Positions 8,239 to 17,432 are shown, numbered from the stretch's first letter. The stretch is 64,000 nucleotides of DNA from Psychrobacter sp. P11G3 (GCF_001435845.1 NZ_CM003596.1:2305137-2369136), one strand, 5' to 3'. Notes: generated by a model not told the origin, from the letters alone. Made by a program: numbers and translations.

Positions 8239-9996
8239 ATGAACCCTGCTACCAATCTTAGCTCTGCCATTACTCGTTATGTACATCATGACGATACGCT
8301 TCCTCTGCCGCAGTTGCGTAAGTTAGGGCTGATTTATAGCAGCTATCGCTTCGTCGTTAGCCTGTTCTCTATGCTCATGCTATATATCTCTGCTCGTACT
8401 GGTGATGGCACTTCTTTACCAAGTTTTTTACAACAAACTATTCTGAGCTTCTATGTACTGTTGAGCTTGATACTGCTTGGATTATTTTATGTCGTTAGAA
8501 AACATATGCGCCGCCAACTGGCATTCGGACTGGCCTTAGACGTTATTATATTAAGTCTACTGCTCTACACAACAGGTAACCCTGATTTGCAGTTAACCAT
8601 GCTATACATGGTGGTCGTCGCAGCTAGCTTTATGCTACTACATGGTTCACAAGCACTGGTTATTACTTTACTTGCCATCATTCTGGTTATTTATCAGCAA
8701 TTTTTCTACGCTATTGCTAATAGCATGAGTCTAGCCAATCTAGGTGATGCGCTGCTGATGTCAGCGAGTTTTTTAGCAGTGGGCGGTTTGAGTTGGTCTA
8801 TCTCTCAGCGATTGGTACAGCTTGAAAAGGTCGCAGCAAACCATGCTAGGGAAGTCGAGCGACTAAACGTGATTAATCAAGAGGTTATCACGCAGATGGT
8901 GAATGGTGTTATCGTTATCGATAAGCAACATATTGTCTTAGCAAACCTTGCCGCACATCAGTTGCTGAGTCTATCACTTATCACGCCTACTACAGCACAG
9001 AATACCCTTGACGATACAAAAGAGACTCATAACAAAGCACTTCTCTCTAATTTTGAGCAGCAACTCAATAAGCAGCATTCACAGTTGTTTAATGCCTGCT
9101 TGTCGGTAGCATCTGGGCAGTCACGCGCTTTTACCTACGACGTGCCAGCTGTGGCAAATGCCTCAATATTTGGCAAATTACGTGTACAGATTATTCCACT
9201 AAAAGACGATAGCAAACTTGTCATATTAGAAGACTTACGCCGTGAGCAAGCCAGTGCTCAACAACTAAAACTGGCTTCTTTAGGGCAATTAACTGCCAGT
9301 ATTGCCCATGAAATCAGAAACCCATTAGCAGCGATATCACAAGCCAGCCAGCTATTAATGGAAGATGTTGCAGAACAAATGGAAGATGACAGTGCATTAA
9401 CAAGTGAATCGAATGCTGCCATGACTGGAAACCATGAGCTTTATGAAATGATATTTTCACAGACAAAACGTGTAAACCGTATCATTGAGGATATTTTAAA
9501 GCTGTCTCGTCAGCAGACGGCTACCCAGCAGGTGCTCGAATTGGCTGAATGGATGCCATCGTTTTTGGAGAATTACTTTCAAGGACACGACATTTTTCTA
9601 CGAATAAAAACCAAACCCATCATATCATTTGATACTCATCAGTTAGAGCAGATATTAATCAACCTAATCAACAATGGCCTGCGTTATAGCAGCTATGCTC
9701 ATCCCCACGCTTATGTGGAAATCGACATTTACTGCGCAGACAACGATGTTATAATCGATATATTGGATAATGGTGATGGTATTAATGCTGGAAATTTAGA
9801 ACTTTTGTTCGATCCGTTTTTTACAACAGATAAAGCTGGTACAGGACTGGGGCTCTATTTATCACAAGCATTTTGTGAAGCCAATCAAGCACGTCTACTC
9901 TACATTCCTGAACATGAGAAAACATGCTTTCGATTGATTGTGCCTTCTATTAAATCTGAAAATAAATTTCAAACTATTGAAGAAAATCTTACCTAA
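8239..9996 (+). CDS. pilS: PilS-like membrane sensor histidine kinase
   Basis: Sensor of the PilS/PilR pair that controls type IV pilin transcription. The N terminus contains about six hydrophobic segments (residues 30-190), then a PAS-like region (about 205-335) with an inserted polar stretch near 250-270. The dimerisation/phosphoacceptor box is LGQLTASIAHEIRNPL with H357. The ATPase domain follows: N-box NLINNGLRYS, G1 DNGDGI, FDPFFTT, and G2 GTGLGLYLSQ. At 585 residues it is somewhat longer than PilS of Pseudomonas (about 530). pilR starts 78 bp downstream. Confidence in PilS comes from the six-helix sensor plus the adjacent PilR. Confidence 0.9.
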   Translation: MNPATNLSSAITRYVHHDDTLPLPQLRKLGLIYSSYRFVVSLFSMLMLYISARTGDGTSLPSFLQQTILSFYVLLSLILLGLFYVVRKHMRRQLAFGLALDVIILSLLLYTTGNPDLQLTMLYMVVVAASFMLLHGSQALVITLLAIILVIYQQFFYAIANSMSLANLGDALLMSASFLAVGGLSWSISQRLVQLEKVAANHAREVERLNVINQEVITQMVNGVIVIDKQHIVLANLAAHQLLSLSLITPTTAQNTLDDTKETHNKALLSNFEQQLNKQHSQLFNACLSVASGQSRAFTYDVPAVANASIFGKLRVQIIPLKDDSKLVILEDLRREQASAQQLKLASLGQLTASIAHEIRNPLAAISQASQLLMEDVAEQMEDDSALTSESNAAMTGNHELYEMIFSQTKRVNRIIEDILKLSRQQTATQQVLELAEWMPSFLENYFQGHDIFLRIKTKPIISFDTHQLEQILINLINNGLRYSSYAHPHAYVEIDIYCADNDVIIDILDNGDGINAGNLELLFDPFFTTDKAGTGLGLYLSQAFCEANQARLLYIPEHEKTCFRLIVPSIKSENKFQTIEENLT

Positions 9997-10074
9997 ATTT
10001 ATCTTTGGAAAGCTATTACACCTATCTAGACCCAGCTATTGATTTTATAGCCATAAAATACGATGAGATGATGT

Positions 10075-11790
10075 ATGACAACAACCGCGCTAGTCGTCGA
10101 TGATGAAGTAGATTTATGTCGATTGATGCAAATTACCCTGACTAAAATGGGCATCAGAAGTGATGTGGCTTATACATTGTCGCAAGCAAGAACATTTTGG
10201 CAAGACAATGACTACGATTTCTGTCTGACGGATTTAAAACTGCCAGATGGCTCGGGACTTGAGCTGGTAAAAGAAATTAGCAATAGCTCTAATATTCCAA
10301 TAGCGGTGATTACGGCTCATGGCAGTATGGATTTAGCTATTGAGGCGTTAAAACTTGGTGCCTTCGATTTTGTCAATAAACCGCTAGAACTACCACGTTT
10401 GCGCCAACTGGTAGAGAATGCCATAAAAGTTATTCATCAAGACAACGAAGTACAGGCCGCACCGGAATGCTCTCCTGAACAAAAAATGCTAGATAGTAGA
10501 TTGATTGGTAATTCTGCTGTCATGCATCCCCTTAAAAACACTATTTTAAAGCTAGCACGCTCACAGGCACCTGTATTTTTATCGGGCGCTTCTGGCACAG
10601 GTAAAGAAGTGGTCGCCAGATTGATCCATGATTTAAGTCCACGGCGTGATGGCAGCTTTGTACCAGTGAACTGCGGTGCGATACCATCGGAGTTAATGGA
10701 GTCGGAGTTTTTTGGTCATAAAAAAGGCAGCTTTACAGGGGCTGTCGCTGATAAACAAGGGTTATTCCAGCAAGCCAATGGCGGCACGTTATTTTTAGAT
10801 GAAGTAGCAGATTTACCTTTAGCCATGCAGGTTAAATTGTTACGTGCCATTCAAGAAAAAACAGTAAGGGCAATTGGTGATACAAAAGAAGTGCCTGTAG
10901 ACATCCGTATTTTGTCTGCCACTCACAAAGACCTGAGCCAATTGGTACAAGATGGTGCATTTCGACAAGACTTATATTATCGCATCAATGTCATTGAGCT
11001 AAAGCTTCCAACGCTTAATGCACGCCGTGATGATATTCCTGTATTAGCAGACCACTTTTTAGCGATGATCGCCGATGACTGGCAATTAGAGTCACCGCCG
11101 TCATTGACGATGGAAGCCTGCGAACGCTTACAACGCCACGATTTTGCGGGTAATGTTCGTGAACTACGCAACTTATTGGAACGTGCAGTTACGTTAGCTG
11201 AAACTTCATATATAGACGTTAGTCATTTAGGTCTTCCTGACATTGAACCTGAGCTTGTAAATACACAAGAGCAAAATCATAGCTCAGCTATCGATAGCTC
11301 TGAGCTACCTGCTCGTGACGTAGAAAGTCAAATAGACGTTCAATCTACAGCCCAATTAACAAAGAACGGCGAGCAAGTCATTCAACCTAGTAGCAATATA
11401 GCGACGCAGGGTGAACAAAGGGCGACCAATTTACATCCCTATCGTACTAACACCAACCACTACCCTTCAATGGTGCAGCATTCGTCAGCTAGTAATAACA
11501 GTTCGTCAACCAACGTAGCAAATACTTATGACAAAGAGTCGCTCCTTGCTTCCACCGCCCAACAAGAAACTTCTAAAGACATATCACGTTTACAAGAATT
11601 GTTTGACGGTCAATTACCGCCTCAAGGATTAGAGCATTATTTGCAGGAACAAGAAAAGCAGCTGATTATCACGGCACTCAAACAAACTGGCTGGAACAAA
11701 ACCCAAGCAGCTGAATTATTAGGAACCACCTTTCGCTCTTTACGCTACCGTATGAAAAAGCTCGAAATTTCTGAAGATGCGTCTGATTAG
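10075..11790 (+). CDS. pilR: PilR-like sigma-54-dependent response regulator
   Basis: NtrC-class activator of pilA transcription. Receiver: phospho-acceptor D53 in LTDLKLPDG and K102 in VNKPLE. AAA+ domain: Walker A GASGTGKE (171-178), sigma-54 contact loop GSFTGA (218-223, the PilR form of GAFTGA), Walker B GGTLFLDEVADLP, and the R-finger region. C-terminal Fis-type HTH: WNKTQAAELLGTTFRSLRYR. Between AAA+ and HTH lies an unusually long, Ser/Asn/Gln-rich linker (about residues 395-510) that makes the protein 571 residues versus roughly 445 in Pseudomonas. It follows pilS. A hairpin terminator overlaps the convergent ctpA stop. Confidence 0.92.
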   Translation: MTTTALVVDDEVDLCRLMQITLTKMGIRSDVAYTLSQARTFWQDNDYDFCLTDLKLPDGSGLELVKEISNSSNIPIAVITAHGSMDLAIEALKLGAFDFVNKPLELPRLRQLVENAIKVIHQDNEVQAAPECSPEQKMLDSRLIGNSAVMHPLKNTILKLARSQAPVFLSGASGTGKEVVARLIHDLSPRRDGSFVPVNCGAIPSELMESEFFGHKKGSFTGAVADKQGLFQQANGGTLFLDEVADLPLAMQVKLLRAIQEKTVRAIGDTKEVPVDIRILSATHKDLSQLVQDGAFRQDLYYRINVIELKLPTLNARRDDIPVLADHFLAMIADDWQLESPPSLTMEACERLQRHDFAGNVRELRNLLERAVTLAETSYIDVSHLGLPDIEPELVNTQEQNHSSAIDSSELPARDVESQIDVQSTAQLTKNGEQVIQPSSNIATQGEQRATNLHPYRTNTNHYPSMVQHSSASNNSSSTNVANTYDKESLLASTAQQETSKDISRLQELFDGQLPPQGLEHYLQEQEKQLIITALKQTGWNKTQAAELLGTTFRSLRYRMKKLEISEDASD

Positions 11791-11849
11791 CTTCTGTTAA
11801 GCGACATCTTCAAATATTTTTAAGCGTTGAATGGTATGTGCTGTTAATT

Positions 11850-11881
11850 GCTACGAAAATCTATTCTTTCGTAGCATTTTT
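11850..11881 (+). terminator. Terminator of pilS-pilR
   Basis: 9-bp stem GCTACGAAA (11850-11858) with TTTCGTAGC (11867-11875) followed by a T-run. It overlaps the last codons of the convergent ctpA, so the two transcription units share this sequence. Confidence 0.85.
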
Positions 11882-13342
11882 TCTAACAAAGCGAATGCCA
11901 GAATCAAGTGCGCGCGCCTTTACTAATTCTAAAGCTTTCTGCTCCCACGTATTCTCGCTGCCAGATAAGGTCACATCAGGTTCTACACCGATCTCATCTA
12001 TTTGTTTGCCTGCTGCCGTCATATAATTGGCCACAGTCAATTTAACGGCTTGTTCATCGTTTAACGGTATGACCGATTGTACTGAGCCCTTACCATAGCT
12101 AACTTCACCGATAATAGTAGCGCGTTTTTGTGCTTGTAAACTACTGGCAAGCACCTCTGCCGCTGATGCTGAATAGCGGTTTTGTAATACCACTAATGGC
12201 AAAGGTTTAAGTATCGCATCACCTTGAGTAGATAGTACGCGTGATTTATTTTGACGTGCTTGCACCTGCACTATATCAGTATTATCCATAAATAAACTGG
12301 CAACACTCACTGCTGATGTCAGTACGCCACCTGGATTATCACGCATATCTAGTAAAATTCCTGATATCGGAGCGTTTAGGTTAATTAAACCTTCTAATAA
12401 TTTTTCACGGCTGTTGTTTTGAAACGCCGGTAATTTGACAATGGCAATACCATCAACCAGTTTGGTCTCGATAATCTGCGGATGACTATTATTACGCTGC
12501 AACGTCGTTGTGTGCTTACGGCGGCCAGCTTTGGAAGTAATAATATCTACCTGCGTACCGGCAATACCCGTTAAGAGCTGCTCAACGTCATTAACCTGTC
12601 GCCCTTCGTCTAGCTTAAACTCATCAACCTGATGCAAATAATCACCAACTGCGATGCCTTTTTTGTCTGCAGGTGAATCATCGATAACCTCTGTCACGAC
12701 CCAATAACCTGCCTCTGGCTGGTAAGTAACTTTAATACCAATATCACCAACGTCACCTTCAGTAAAAGCACGTAGATTCTCATAAGCTTCTGCGTCCAAA
12801 AACTCAGCATGGCTGTCAAGTTTGGTCAGCATACCGCTCATCGCATTGCTAAATAACTCTTCATCATTGACCGCATCAACGTATTGACGACGTACTAAAT
12901 CCACCACAGCAACAAATGTCTTTAGCGTCTCAGGAGAGATAGCATTTAGCGATACTTGCGCAACTTCTGCTGGAATCTCCGTATCAATATCATCGGCATC
13001 ATCCGTTAGCGCGCTTTCATCTGGCACACTATCTATCGAGTCATCTGGCTCATCGGCAACATCTAACATATCAGCAATGTTAGATAAGTTATCAGCGTCG
13101 TTTTCATCCGCTATCTCATCTGCATTCAAACTGATGAGCTGTAGACCATTCGTAGGATTATCATTATTTGTAGAAGCTCCCACTGCTGCTTGTGCATTTA
13201 CGCTAATCGCACAACCAAGCACACCTATTAACATTGCAGGCTGCAAAACCGTGGACGCGACTGATGCCTTCCCTACTGATTTACTTAACCCTTTGGATAA
13301 AAAAGAACGTGCAAAAGAAATAGGCTGCATAAAAGAACTCAT
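11861..13342 (-). CDS. ctpA: Carboxy-terminal processing protease, S41 family (CtpA-type)
   Basis: Periplasmic serine protease with PDZ domain. The N-terminal 55 residues contain an export signal ending near SVNAQA. Residues about 70-125 are an acidic Asp/Glu/Ser-rich stretch not part of the usual domains. A PDZ domain follows (GDIGIKVTYQ ... SPADKKGIAVGDYL), then the protease core with ILLDMRDNPGG, the catalytic Ser in NRYSASAAEV and the catalytic Lys in GEVSYGKGSVQ. At 493 residues it is typical for C-terminal processing proteases. gpmI lies upstream on the same strand; this order occurs in many gammaproteobacteria (often with an EnvC-like gene between them, missing here). A terminator at 13454-13491 lies between the two genes. 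Confidence 0.9.
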   Translation of the reverse strand: MSSFMQPISFARSFLSKGLSKSVGKASVASTVLQPAMLIGVLGCAISVNAQAAVGASTNNDNPTNGLQLISLNADEIADENDADNLSNIADMLDVADEPDDSIDSVPDESALTDDADDIDTEIPAEVAQVSLNAISPETLKTFVAVVDLVRRQYVDAVNDEELFSNAMSGMLTKLDSHAEFLDAEAYENLRAFTEGDVGDIGIKVTYQPEAGYWVVTEVIDDSPADKKGIAVGDYLHQVDEFKLDEGRQVNDVEQLLTGIAGTQVDIITSKAGRRKHTTTLQRNNSHPQIIETKLVDGIAIVKLPAFQNNSREKLLEGLINLNAPISGILLDMRDNPGGVLTSAVSVASLFMDNTDIVQVQARQNKSRVLSTQGDAILKPLPLVVLQNRYSASAAEVLASSLQAQKRATIIGEVSYGKGSVQSVIPLNDEQAVKLTVANYMTAAGKQIDEIGVEPDVTLSGSENTWEQKALELVKARALDSGIRFVRKNATKE

Positions 13343-13453
13343 TTAAATAATAGAGAATACAAATTTATCGTTATATAGCAACTTATAAGATAGCACCAAA
13401 CGCATATTTCGAACTAGCATAGTATTGCAAGTAAACTAAGTAAAATGTATCAC

Positions 13454-13491
13454 AAAAAAAGGAAAGGATAATAGGTTATCCTTTCCTTTTT
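13454..13491. terminator. Terminator between gpmI and ctpA
   Basis: 11-bp stem GGAAAGGATAA (13461-13471) with its complement (13476-13486), TAGG loop, A- and T-runs on both sides. It ends gpmI transcription before ctpA. Confidence 0.88.
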
Positions 13492-13564
13492 GATATCTTC
13501 TGGTACAGCTGTCAAGTCAGTATAAACCACAGTCATTCAAGTACTGTGTTTTAATTCGACTGGC

Positions 13565-15223
13565 CTAGACTGCTGGAACCAATAAGCTTTCACCTGTCAT
13601 TTCGGTAGGGGCATCAACATTCATCAATGATAAAATAGTCGGTGCCACATCACTAAGTTTACCGCCACGGCGCACTTGCAGCTTTTGCTCACCTACGTAA
13701 ATTAATGGCACATGCTCTGTCGTATGCTGTGTATGTACTTGACCACTTTCGTAGTCTTGCATCTGCTCGCAGTTACCATGGTCAGCTGTGATAAGCATAT
13801 CACCACCAGCAGCTCGGACTGCTGACTCGATACGGCCAACGCATACATCCAAAGCCTCTACCGCTTTTACTGCTGCATCAAAGATACCTGTGTGCCCAAC
13901 CATATCACCATTGGCATAATTGACCACCAATACATCATACTTACCAGACTCAATCGCTTCTACTAATTTATCAGTGACTTCAGGCGCGCTCATCTCAGGC
14001 TGTAAATCATAAGTTGCAACGTCTGGAGATGGCACTAAAATGCGGGTCTCACCCTGATACTCTTCTTCTCGGCCGCCACTAAAGAAAAACGTCACATGCG
14101 CATATTTTTCAGTTTCAGCGATACGTAGTTGAGTTTTTCCTTGATCCTGCAAGTACTCTCCCAATGTATTGGCCAAAGATGTTGGGTAGTAAGCAATGCT
14201 GGTTTTTGGATTGTCAGCTAGGACATCTGAATACTTAGTTAGCATCACAAATGCCGCCAGTTTTGGCTGCTTTTGACGTGCAAATCCAGAAAACTCATGA
14301 TCTGGCAATACAAACGCTTGGGCAAGCTCACGAGCACGGTCAGCACGGAAATTCATAAAAATAAGTGCGTCGTTATCATTGACAGTATATGGCACTTCAT
14401 CACGTCCAATTACAGTCGTTGGACTGACAAACTCATCGGTCTCACGCGCTTTATAAGCAGCTTGAACAGCGCCATCTGCCCGTGTCGATAGACGATCAGC
14501 TTTGCCTTCAGTAATCAGCTCATAAGCTTTTTGCACTCTATCCCAACGATTGTCGCGATCCATTGCATAGTAGCGACCGATGATACTTGCAATCTGTACG
14601 CGGCCACCTTCGTAATGAGCATTCAATTTATCAATATAGTCGCGCAGACGATTGATGTACTTATCAGCAGATTTAGGCGGGGTATCACGGCCATCTAAGA
14701 AACAATGAATAAAGACATTCTTGGCACCATGGACCAATGCTGAATGACACATACCTTCGATATGGTCTTGATGTGAATGGACGCCGCCATCAGAGAGCAA
14801 ACCCATAATATGGACGTTACCGCCACGTTCATTGGCCGCTTTGACCGCATTGACCAATGCTTCGTTCTTATAAAATTCACGATTGGCAAGCTCACTTGAG
14901 ATACGAGTTGAGTCCTGATAAAGAACACGCCCTGCCCCTAAATTCATGTGACCGACTTCTGAATTACCAAACTGACCATCTGGCAAACCAACATCTTCCC
15001 CTGAAGCTGAAATCAGCCCATGAGGATATTGCTGATAAATCTTGTCTAAATTTGGCATATTAGCGGCAGCGATGGCGTTATCTTTATCTTCTTCACGATG
15101 ACCAAAGCCGTCCAATATCATCAAGACATGCGGTATTTTTTTATTCTGTGCACCGTCTTGGTTATTGCTAAGCTGTGTTTTGTTATTATCAATAGAGTCT
15201 GATGCTTGTTGGGTACTGGTCAT
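13565..15223 (-). CDS. gpmI: 2,3-bisphosphoglycerate-independent phosphoglycerate mutase
   Basis: Mn-dependent mutase interconverting 3- and 2-phosphoglycerate. At 552 residues it has about 30 extra N-terminal polar residues before the conserved [13 protein letters not shown]. The catalytic Ser lies in [15 protein letters not shown]; further family segments are [51 protein letters not shown], and the metal-binding ITADHGNCE and [17 protein letters not shown] site precedes the ATG. It is monocistronic, bounded by a terminator at 13454-13491. It joins fba and pgk as a third glycolytic gene in the window. Confidence 0.96.
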   Translation of the reverse strand: MTSTQQASDSIDNNKTQLSNNQDGAQNKKIPHVLMILDGFGHREEDKDNAIAAANMPNLDKIYQQYPHGLISASGEDVGLPDGQFGNSEVGHMNLGAGRVLYQDSTRISSELANREFYKNEALVNAVKAANERGGNVHIMGLLSDGGVHSHQDHIEGMCHSALVHGAKNVFIHCFLDGRDTPPKSADKYINRLRDYIDKLNAHYEGGRVQIASIIGRYYAMDRDNRWDRVQKAYELITEGKADRLSTRADGAVQAAYKARETDEFVSPTTVIGRDEVPYTVNDNDALIFMNFRADRARELAQAFVLPDHEFSGFARQKQPKLAAFVMLTKYSDVLADNPKTSIAYYPTSLANTLGEYLQDQGKTQLRIAETEKYAHVTFFFSGGREEEYQGETRILVPSPDVATYDLQPEMSAPEVTDKLVEAIESGKYDVLVVNYANGDMVGHTGIFDAAVKAVEALDVCVGRIESAVRAAGGDMLITADHGNCEQMQDYESGQVHTQHTTEHVPLIYVGEQKLQVRRGGKLSDVAPTILSLMNVDAPTEMTGESLLVPAV

Positions 15224-15439
15224 ATATTACCGCTCCTCGAGTGAATGAACGCCTATAATGCTGTGTAAGGGAATATAAAGCCCTCTATATTAACACACAT
15301 CTTGAAATAGCTGAAAAACTGAGCATTTTTCGTGAGTTTATGAATAATTTTATAGGGTTATCTTGTGATGATTTTTCTATGCAAGACAATATAAATGCGG
15401 CCAATTAACCAAGCTACGTATCAATCTGTAATTCAGACT

Positions 15440-15468
15440 TGCAATCACTCTTTTCATTGGTTAAGATA
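15440..15468 (+). promoter_or_regulatory. Sigma-70 promoter of the 6S RNA gene
   Basis: -35 TTGCAA (15440-15445), exactly 17-bp spacer, -10 TAAGAT (15463-15468). It predicts a start near 15475, which coincides with the expected 5' end of the 6S RNA. Confidence 0.75.
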
Positions 15469-15474
15469 AAACTA

Positions 15475-15667
15475 TTCTGAAGTGTTGGCTAGTAGATGTT
15501 TATTCCCTGAGCCGATAATGCTTTACCAGGATGTGGTACCTATTGTCTCATTGTGTATGCCTGCACCGCTTGCGGTGTATCAGGAAACCTGCAGAGATGA
15601 TGACGCATCCGCCCTGAACTTCACGGTTCATGGGTCACCATCTTACAGCGGCACTTCGGTTGTTTCA
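15475..15667 (+). ncRNA. ssrS: 6S RNA
   Basis: 6S RNA sequesters sigma-70 RNA polymerase by mimicking an open promoter. The sequence contains the hallmark 5' block CCCTGAGCCGAT and the 3' block GCCCTGAACTTCACGGTTCA, closely matching the corresponding conserved parts of E. coli ssrS. The terminal stem pairs CTGAAGTG (15478-15485) with CACTTCGG (15653-15660), as CTGAGATG/CATCTCGG do in E. coli, leaving a long hairpin with a large central bubble. About 190 nt, normal size. A -35/-10 pair stands directly upstream and a terminator about 65 nt downstream. The 3' end is approximate. A 70-codon ORF overlapping it is spurious. Confidence 0.93.
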
Positions 15668-15731
15668 TTCGGTTTGTACGTATATTCTTTATAAAAATAT
15701 ATTTCCTATAAATAGTATGCTTACTACCACT

Positions 15732-15770
15732 AAAAAGCCCCTTTCGTCATCGACGAGAGGGGCTTTTTTT
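15732..15770. terminator. Bidirectional terminator between 6S RNA and fxsA
   Basis: AAAAAGCCCCTTTCGTC / GACGAGAGGGGCTTTTTTT hairpin with one bulge and an ATC loop. It is shared by the convergent ssrS and fxsA transcription units. Confidence 0.9.
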
Positions 15771-15793
15771 ATGCTTATGATTTAACTAAATAG

Positions 15794-16426
15794 TTATTCG
15801 TCATTAGCAGACTTGGTAATTTTCTTGACATCTTTAGGGATGTTTTTGGCAGTACCATCAACCGTAGTATGCTGTTTAAACACATCACCAAATGGGTTTT
15901 GCTGCTGTTGACCAAATGGATTTTGACCATTCATGCCACCTGCGCCACCGAACGGGTTTTGACCACCCATGCCACCAGCACCGCCAAATGGATTTTGACC
16001 ACCACCCATTTGACCGCCCATCTGCTTGGCCATCATTTCCATCATTTTTTGCTGATTATTCATGACGTAATTATTGGCCAAGTCTTTTAGCTTTTTTTGC
16101 ACAGGTGGCAATACTACCAACAGCGCCATCAAATCACTAAGCACCCCAGGAATAAGCAATAAAATACCTGCAGCTGCCATCGCGATACTCTTAATCATCG
16201 TGGTCTCTGGCGGACGCATCGCAGGGTTCATCATGCCACCAGCTTTCATTTGCTGTGCCATTGGATTAAGAGCAGCCATGCCTTTGCGCATCAAAGAGAT
16301 ACCGATAACCGCGGCGATAATAAACCACATAAACACCCACCAGCCGCTCATAAACTGAGCAAGCAAATACCACAGTAGCATCTCGATAATAAACCAAACG
16401 ATGGCTATACCAACTATCTGACCCAT
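15794..16426 (-). CDS. fxsA: FxsA-family inner-membrane protein with NPFG repeats
   Basis: The first 130 residues match the FxsA family: two N-terminal hydrophobic segments (MGQIVGIAIVWFIIEMLLWY and WWVFMWFIIAAVIGISLM), a polar loop, and a hydrophobic hairpin with the family's LLIPGVLSDLMALLVVLPPVQ. E. coli FxsA was named for phage T7 exclusion suppression on overexpression; its cellular role is unclear. The C-terminal third (about 135-180) is unusual: Gly/Met/Gln/Asn-rich with four NPFG units in near-identical repeats (NPFGGAGGMGGQ, NPFGGAGGMNGQ, NPFGQQQQ, NPFGDV). At 210 residues it is longer than E. coli FxsA (158). Monocistronic. Confidence 0.85.
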   Translation of the reverse strand: MGQIVGIAIVWFIIEMLLWYLLAQFMSGWWVFMWFIIAAVIGISLMRKGMAALNPMAQQMKAGGMMNPAMRPPETTMIKSIAMAAAGILLLIPGVLSDLMALLVVLPPVQKKLKDLANNYVMNNQQKMMEMMAKQMGGQMGGGQNPFGGAGGMGGQNPFGGAGGMNGQNPFGQQQQNPFGDVFKQHTTVDGTAKNIPKDVKKITKSANDE

Positions 16427-16558
16427 AAAGTGTCGTCCTATAAAATAAAAACCAATAAATTGAGCGCCATGAAAATTAAAATGGCTAACATATGATGTAT
16501 ATGGGGATTGGTTGCTATACTATCAAACTTAAGGCTAATTTTTAAGCCATATAGTCGG

Positions 16559-16648
16559 TACAATATAATTTGGACACAAGGAAGGCGGAAGACAGTACTA
16601 CGAATAGTAGGCTAAGCGAGTCTGACATCGTATCCAATTTATATTGTA
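16559..16648. mobile_element. MITE-like 90-bp element with terminal inverted repeats
   Basis: The ends TACAATATAATTTGGACAC (from 16559) and, on the other strand, TACAATATAAATTGGATAC (from 16648) form an imperfect terminal inverted repeat of about 19 bp. An inner palindrome AGTACTACGAATAGTA lies in the centre. No ORF. The structure fits a non-autonomous miniature element or a REP-like dispersed repeat. It sits 38 bp before ruvC and may supply or shift its promoter. No second copy was noticed in this window. Confidence 0.6.
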
Positions 16649-16685
16649 TTGAATATAAAATGACAGGTAAGCAAGACGGAATATT

Positions 16686-17270
16686 ATGGCAATTATTATA
16701 GGAATTGATCCAGGGTCACGCATGACCGGTTATGGAATAGTACAGCAGACAGGTGACAAGCTGACTTATATCGATGCAGGGACGATTCGTACAGATACCA
16801 AAGAGATGCCTGAACGCCTCAAACGTATCTTTAATGGACTAACCCGTATCACACAGCATCATTTAAAATACGCAGACGAGCCTATCTATACAGCGATTGA
16901 GCAAGTATTTATGGCAGAAAACCCTGATTCCGCACTTAAGCTTGGGCAAGCACGAGGTGCAGCGATTGCAGCGATGGTTGCACTAGATTTAGAAGTGTCA
17001 GAATATACGGCTCGGCAAATTAAACAAGCCGTCTGTGGCTATGGAGCGGCGGCCAAAGAGCAAGTACAAGAGATGGTATGCCGGATATTAGCGTTAGAAG
17101 TTGTACCACAACAAGATGCTGCTGACGGTCTTGCCTGCGCCATCTGTCATGCTCACTCAAGCCATTCAATGAACAAACTGATATTGAATAGCGCCATGCG
17201 TGGTCGCGGCGCTTCTAAAAAGAAAGGCCGTTGGCGTTTGACTGAAGAAGATTTAGGTAACTTACGTTAA
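16686..17270 (+). CDS. ruvC: Holliday junction resolvase RuvC
   Basis: Dimeric endonuclease that cuts Holliday junctions after RuvAB branch migration. At 194 residues it is slightly longer than E. coli RuvC (173), because of a basic tail ([18 protein letters not shown]). Active-site acids are visible: D in [14 protein letters not shown] in AIEQVFM, and the pair in [16 protein letters not shown]. The family KLGQARGAA segment is present. It is transcribed alone, about 16 kb from ruvAB, and its upstream region contains a MITE-like element. Confidence 0.96.
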   Translation: MAIIIGIDPGSRMTGYGIVQQTGDKLTYIDAGTIRTDTKEMPERLKRIFNGLTRITQHHLKYADEPIYTAIEQVFMAENPDSALKLGQARGAAIAAMVALDLEVSEYTARQIKQAVCGYGAAAKEQVQEMVCRILALEVVPQQDAADGLACAICHAHSSHSMNKLILNSAMRGRGASKKKGRWRLTEEDLGNLR

Positions 17271-17278
17271 AGAACAGT

Positions 17279-17310
17279 GTTAAAATAGCGAGGCGTTAAG
17301 ATAGCGAGGC
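17279..17310. repeat. 16-bp tandem repeat after ruvC
   Basis: GTTAAAATAGCGAGGC (17279-17294) followed at once by GTTAAGATAGCGAGGC (17295-17310), one mismatch. It lies in the 3' gap after ruvC. No evident function. Confidence 0.75.
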
Positions 17311-17363
17311 GTTGAAACATAAACGCGTCAAAATAGATAAACAGCAAAGTAGATATACCATAA

Positions 17364-17393
17364 AAAAACACGCGCTATTAGACGCGTGTTTTT
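17364..17393. terminator. Terminator between ruvC and the META lipoprotein gene
   Basis: Stem AAAAACACGCG (17364-17374) with CGCGTGTTTTT (17383-17393) and an 8-nt loop; it works for both convergent genes. Confidence 0.88.
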
Positions 17394-17432
17394 TATAACT
17401 ATGAGCATTTCAAATGCTCAAACTACAATAGG

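Noticed and set aside
15482..15694. A 70-residue plus-strand ORF
   Set aside because: It lies across the 6S RNA gene; the conserved sequence is explained by RNA structure, and no ribosome binding site or protein motif is present.
17279..17330. Possible CRISPR-like or larger repeat array after ruvC
   Set aside because: Only two adjacent 16-bp units without spacers; a simple tandem duplication.
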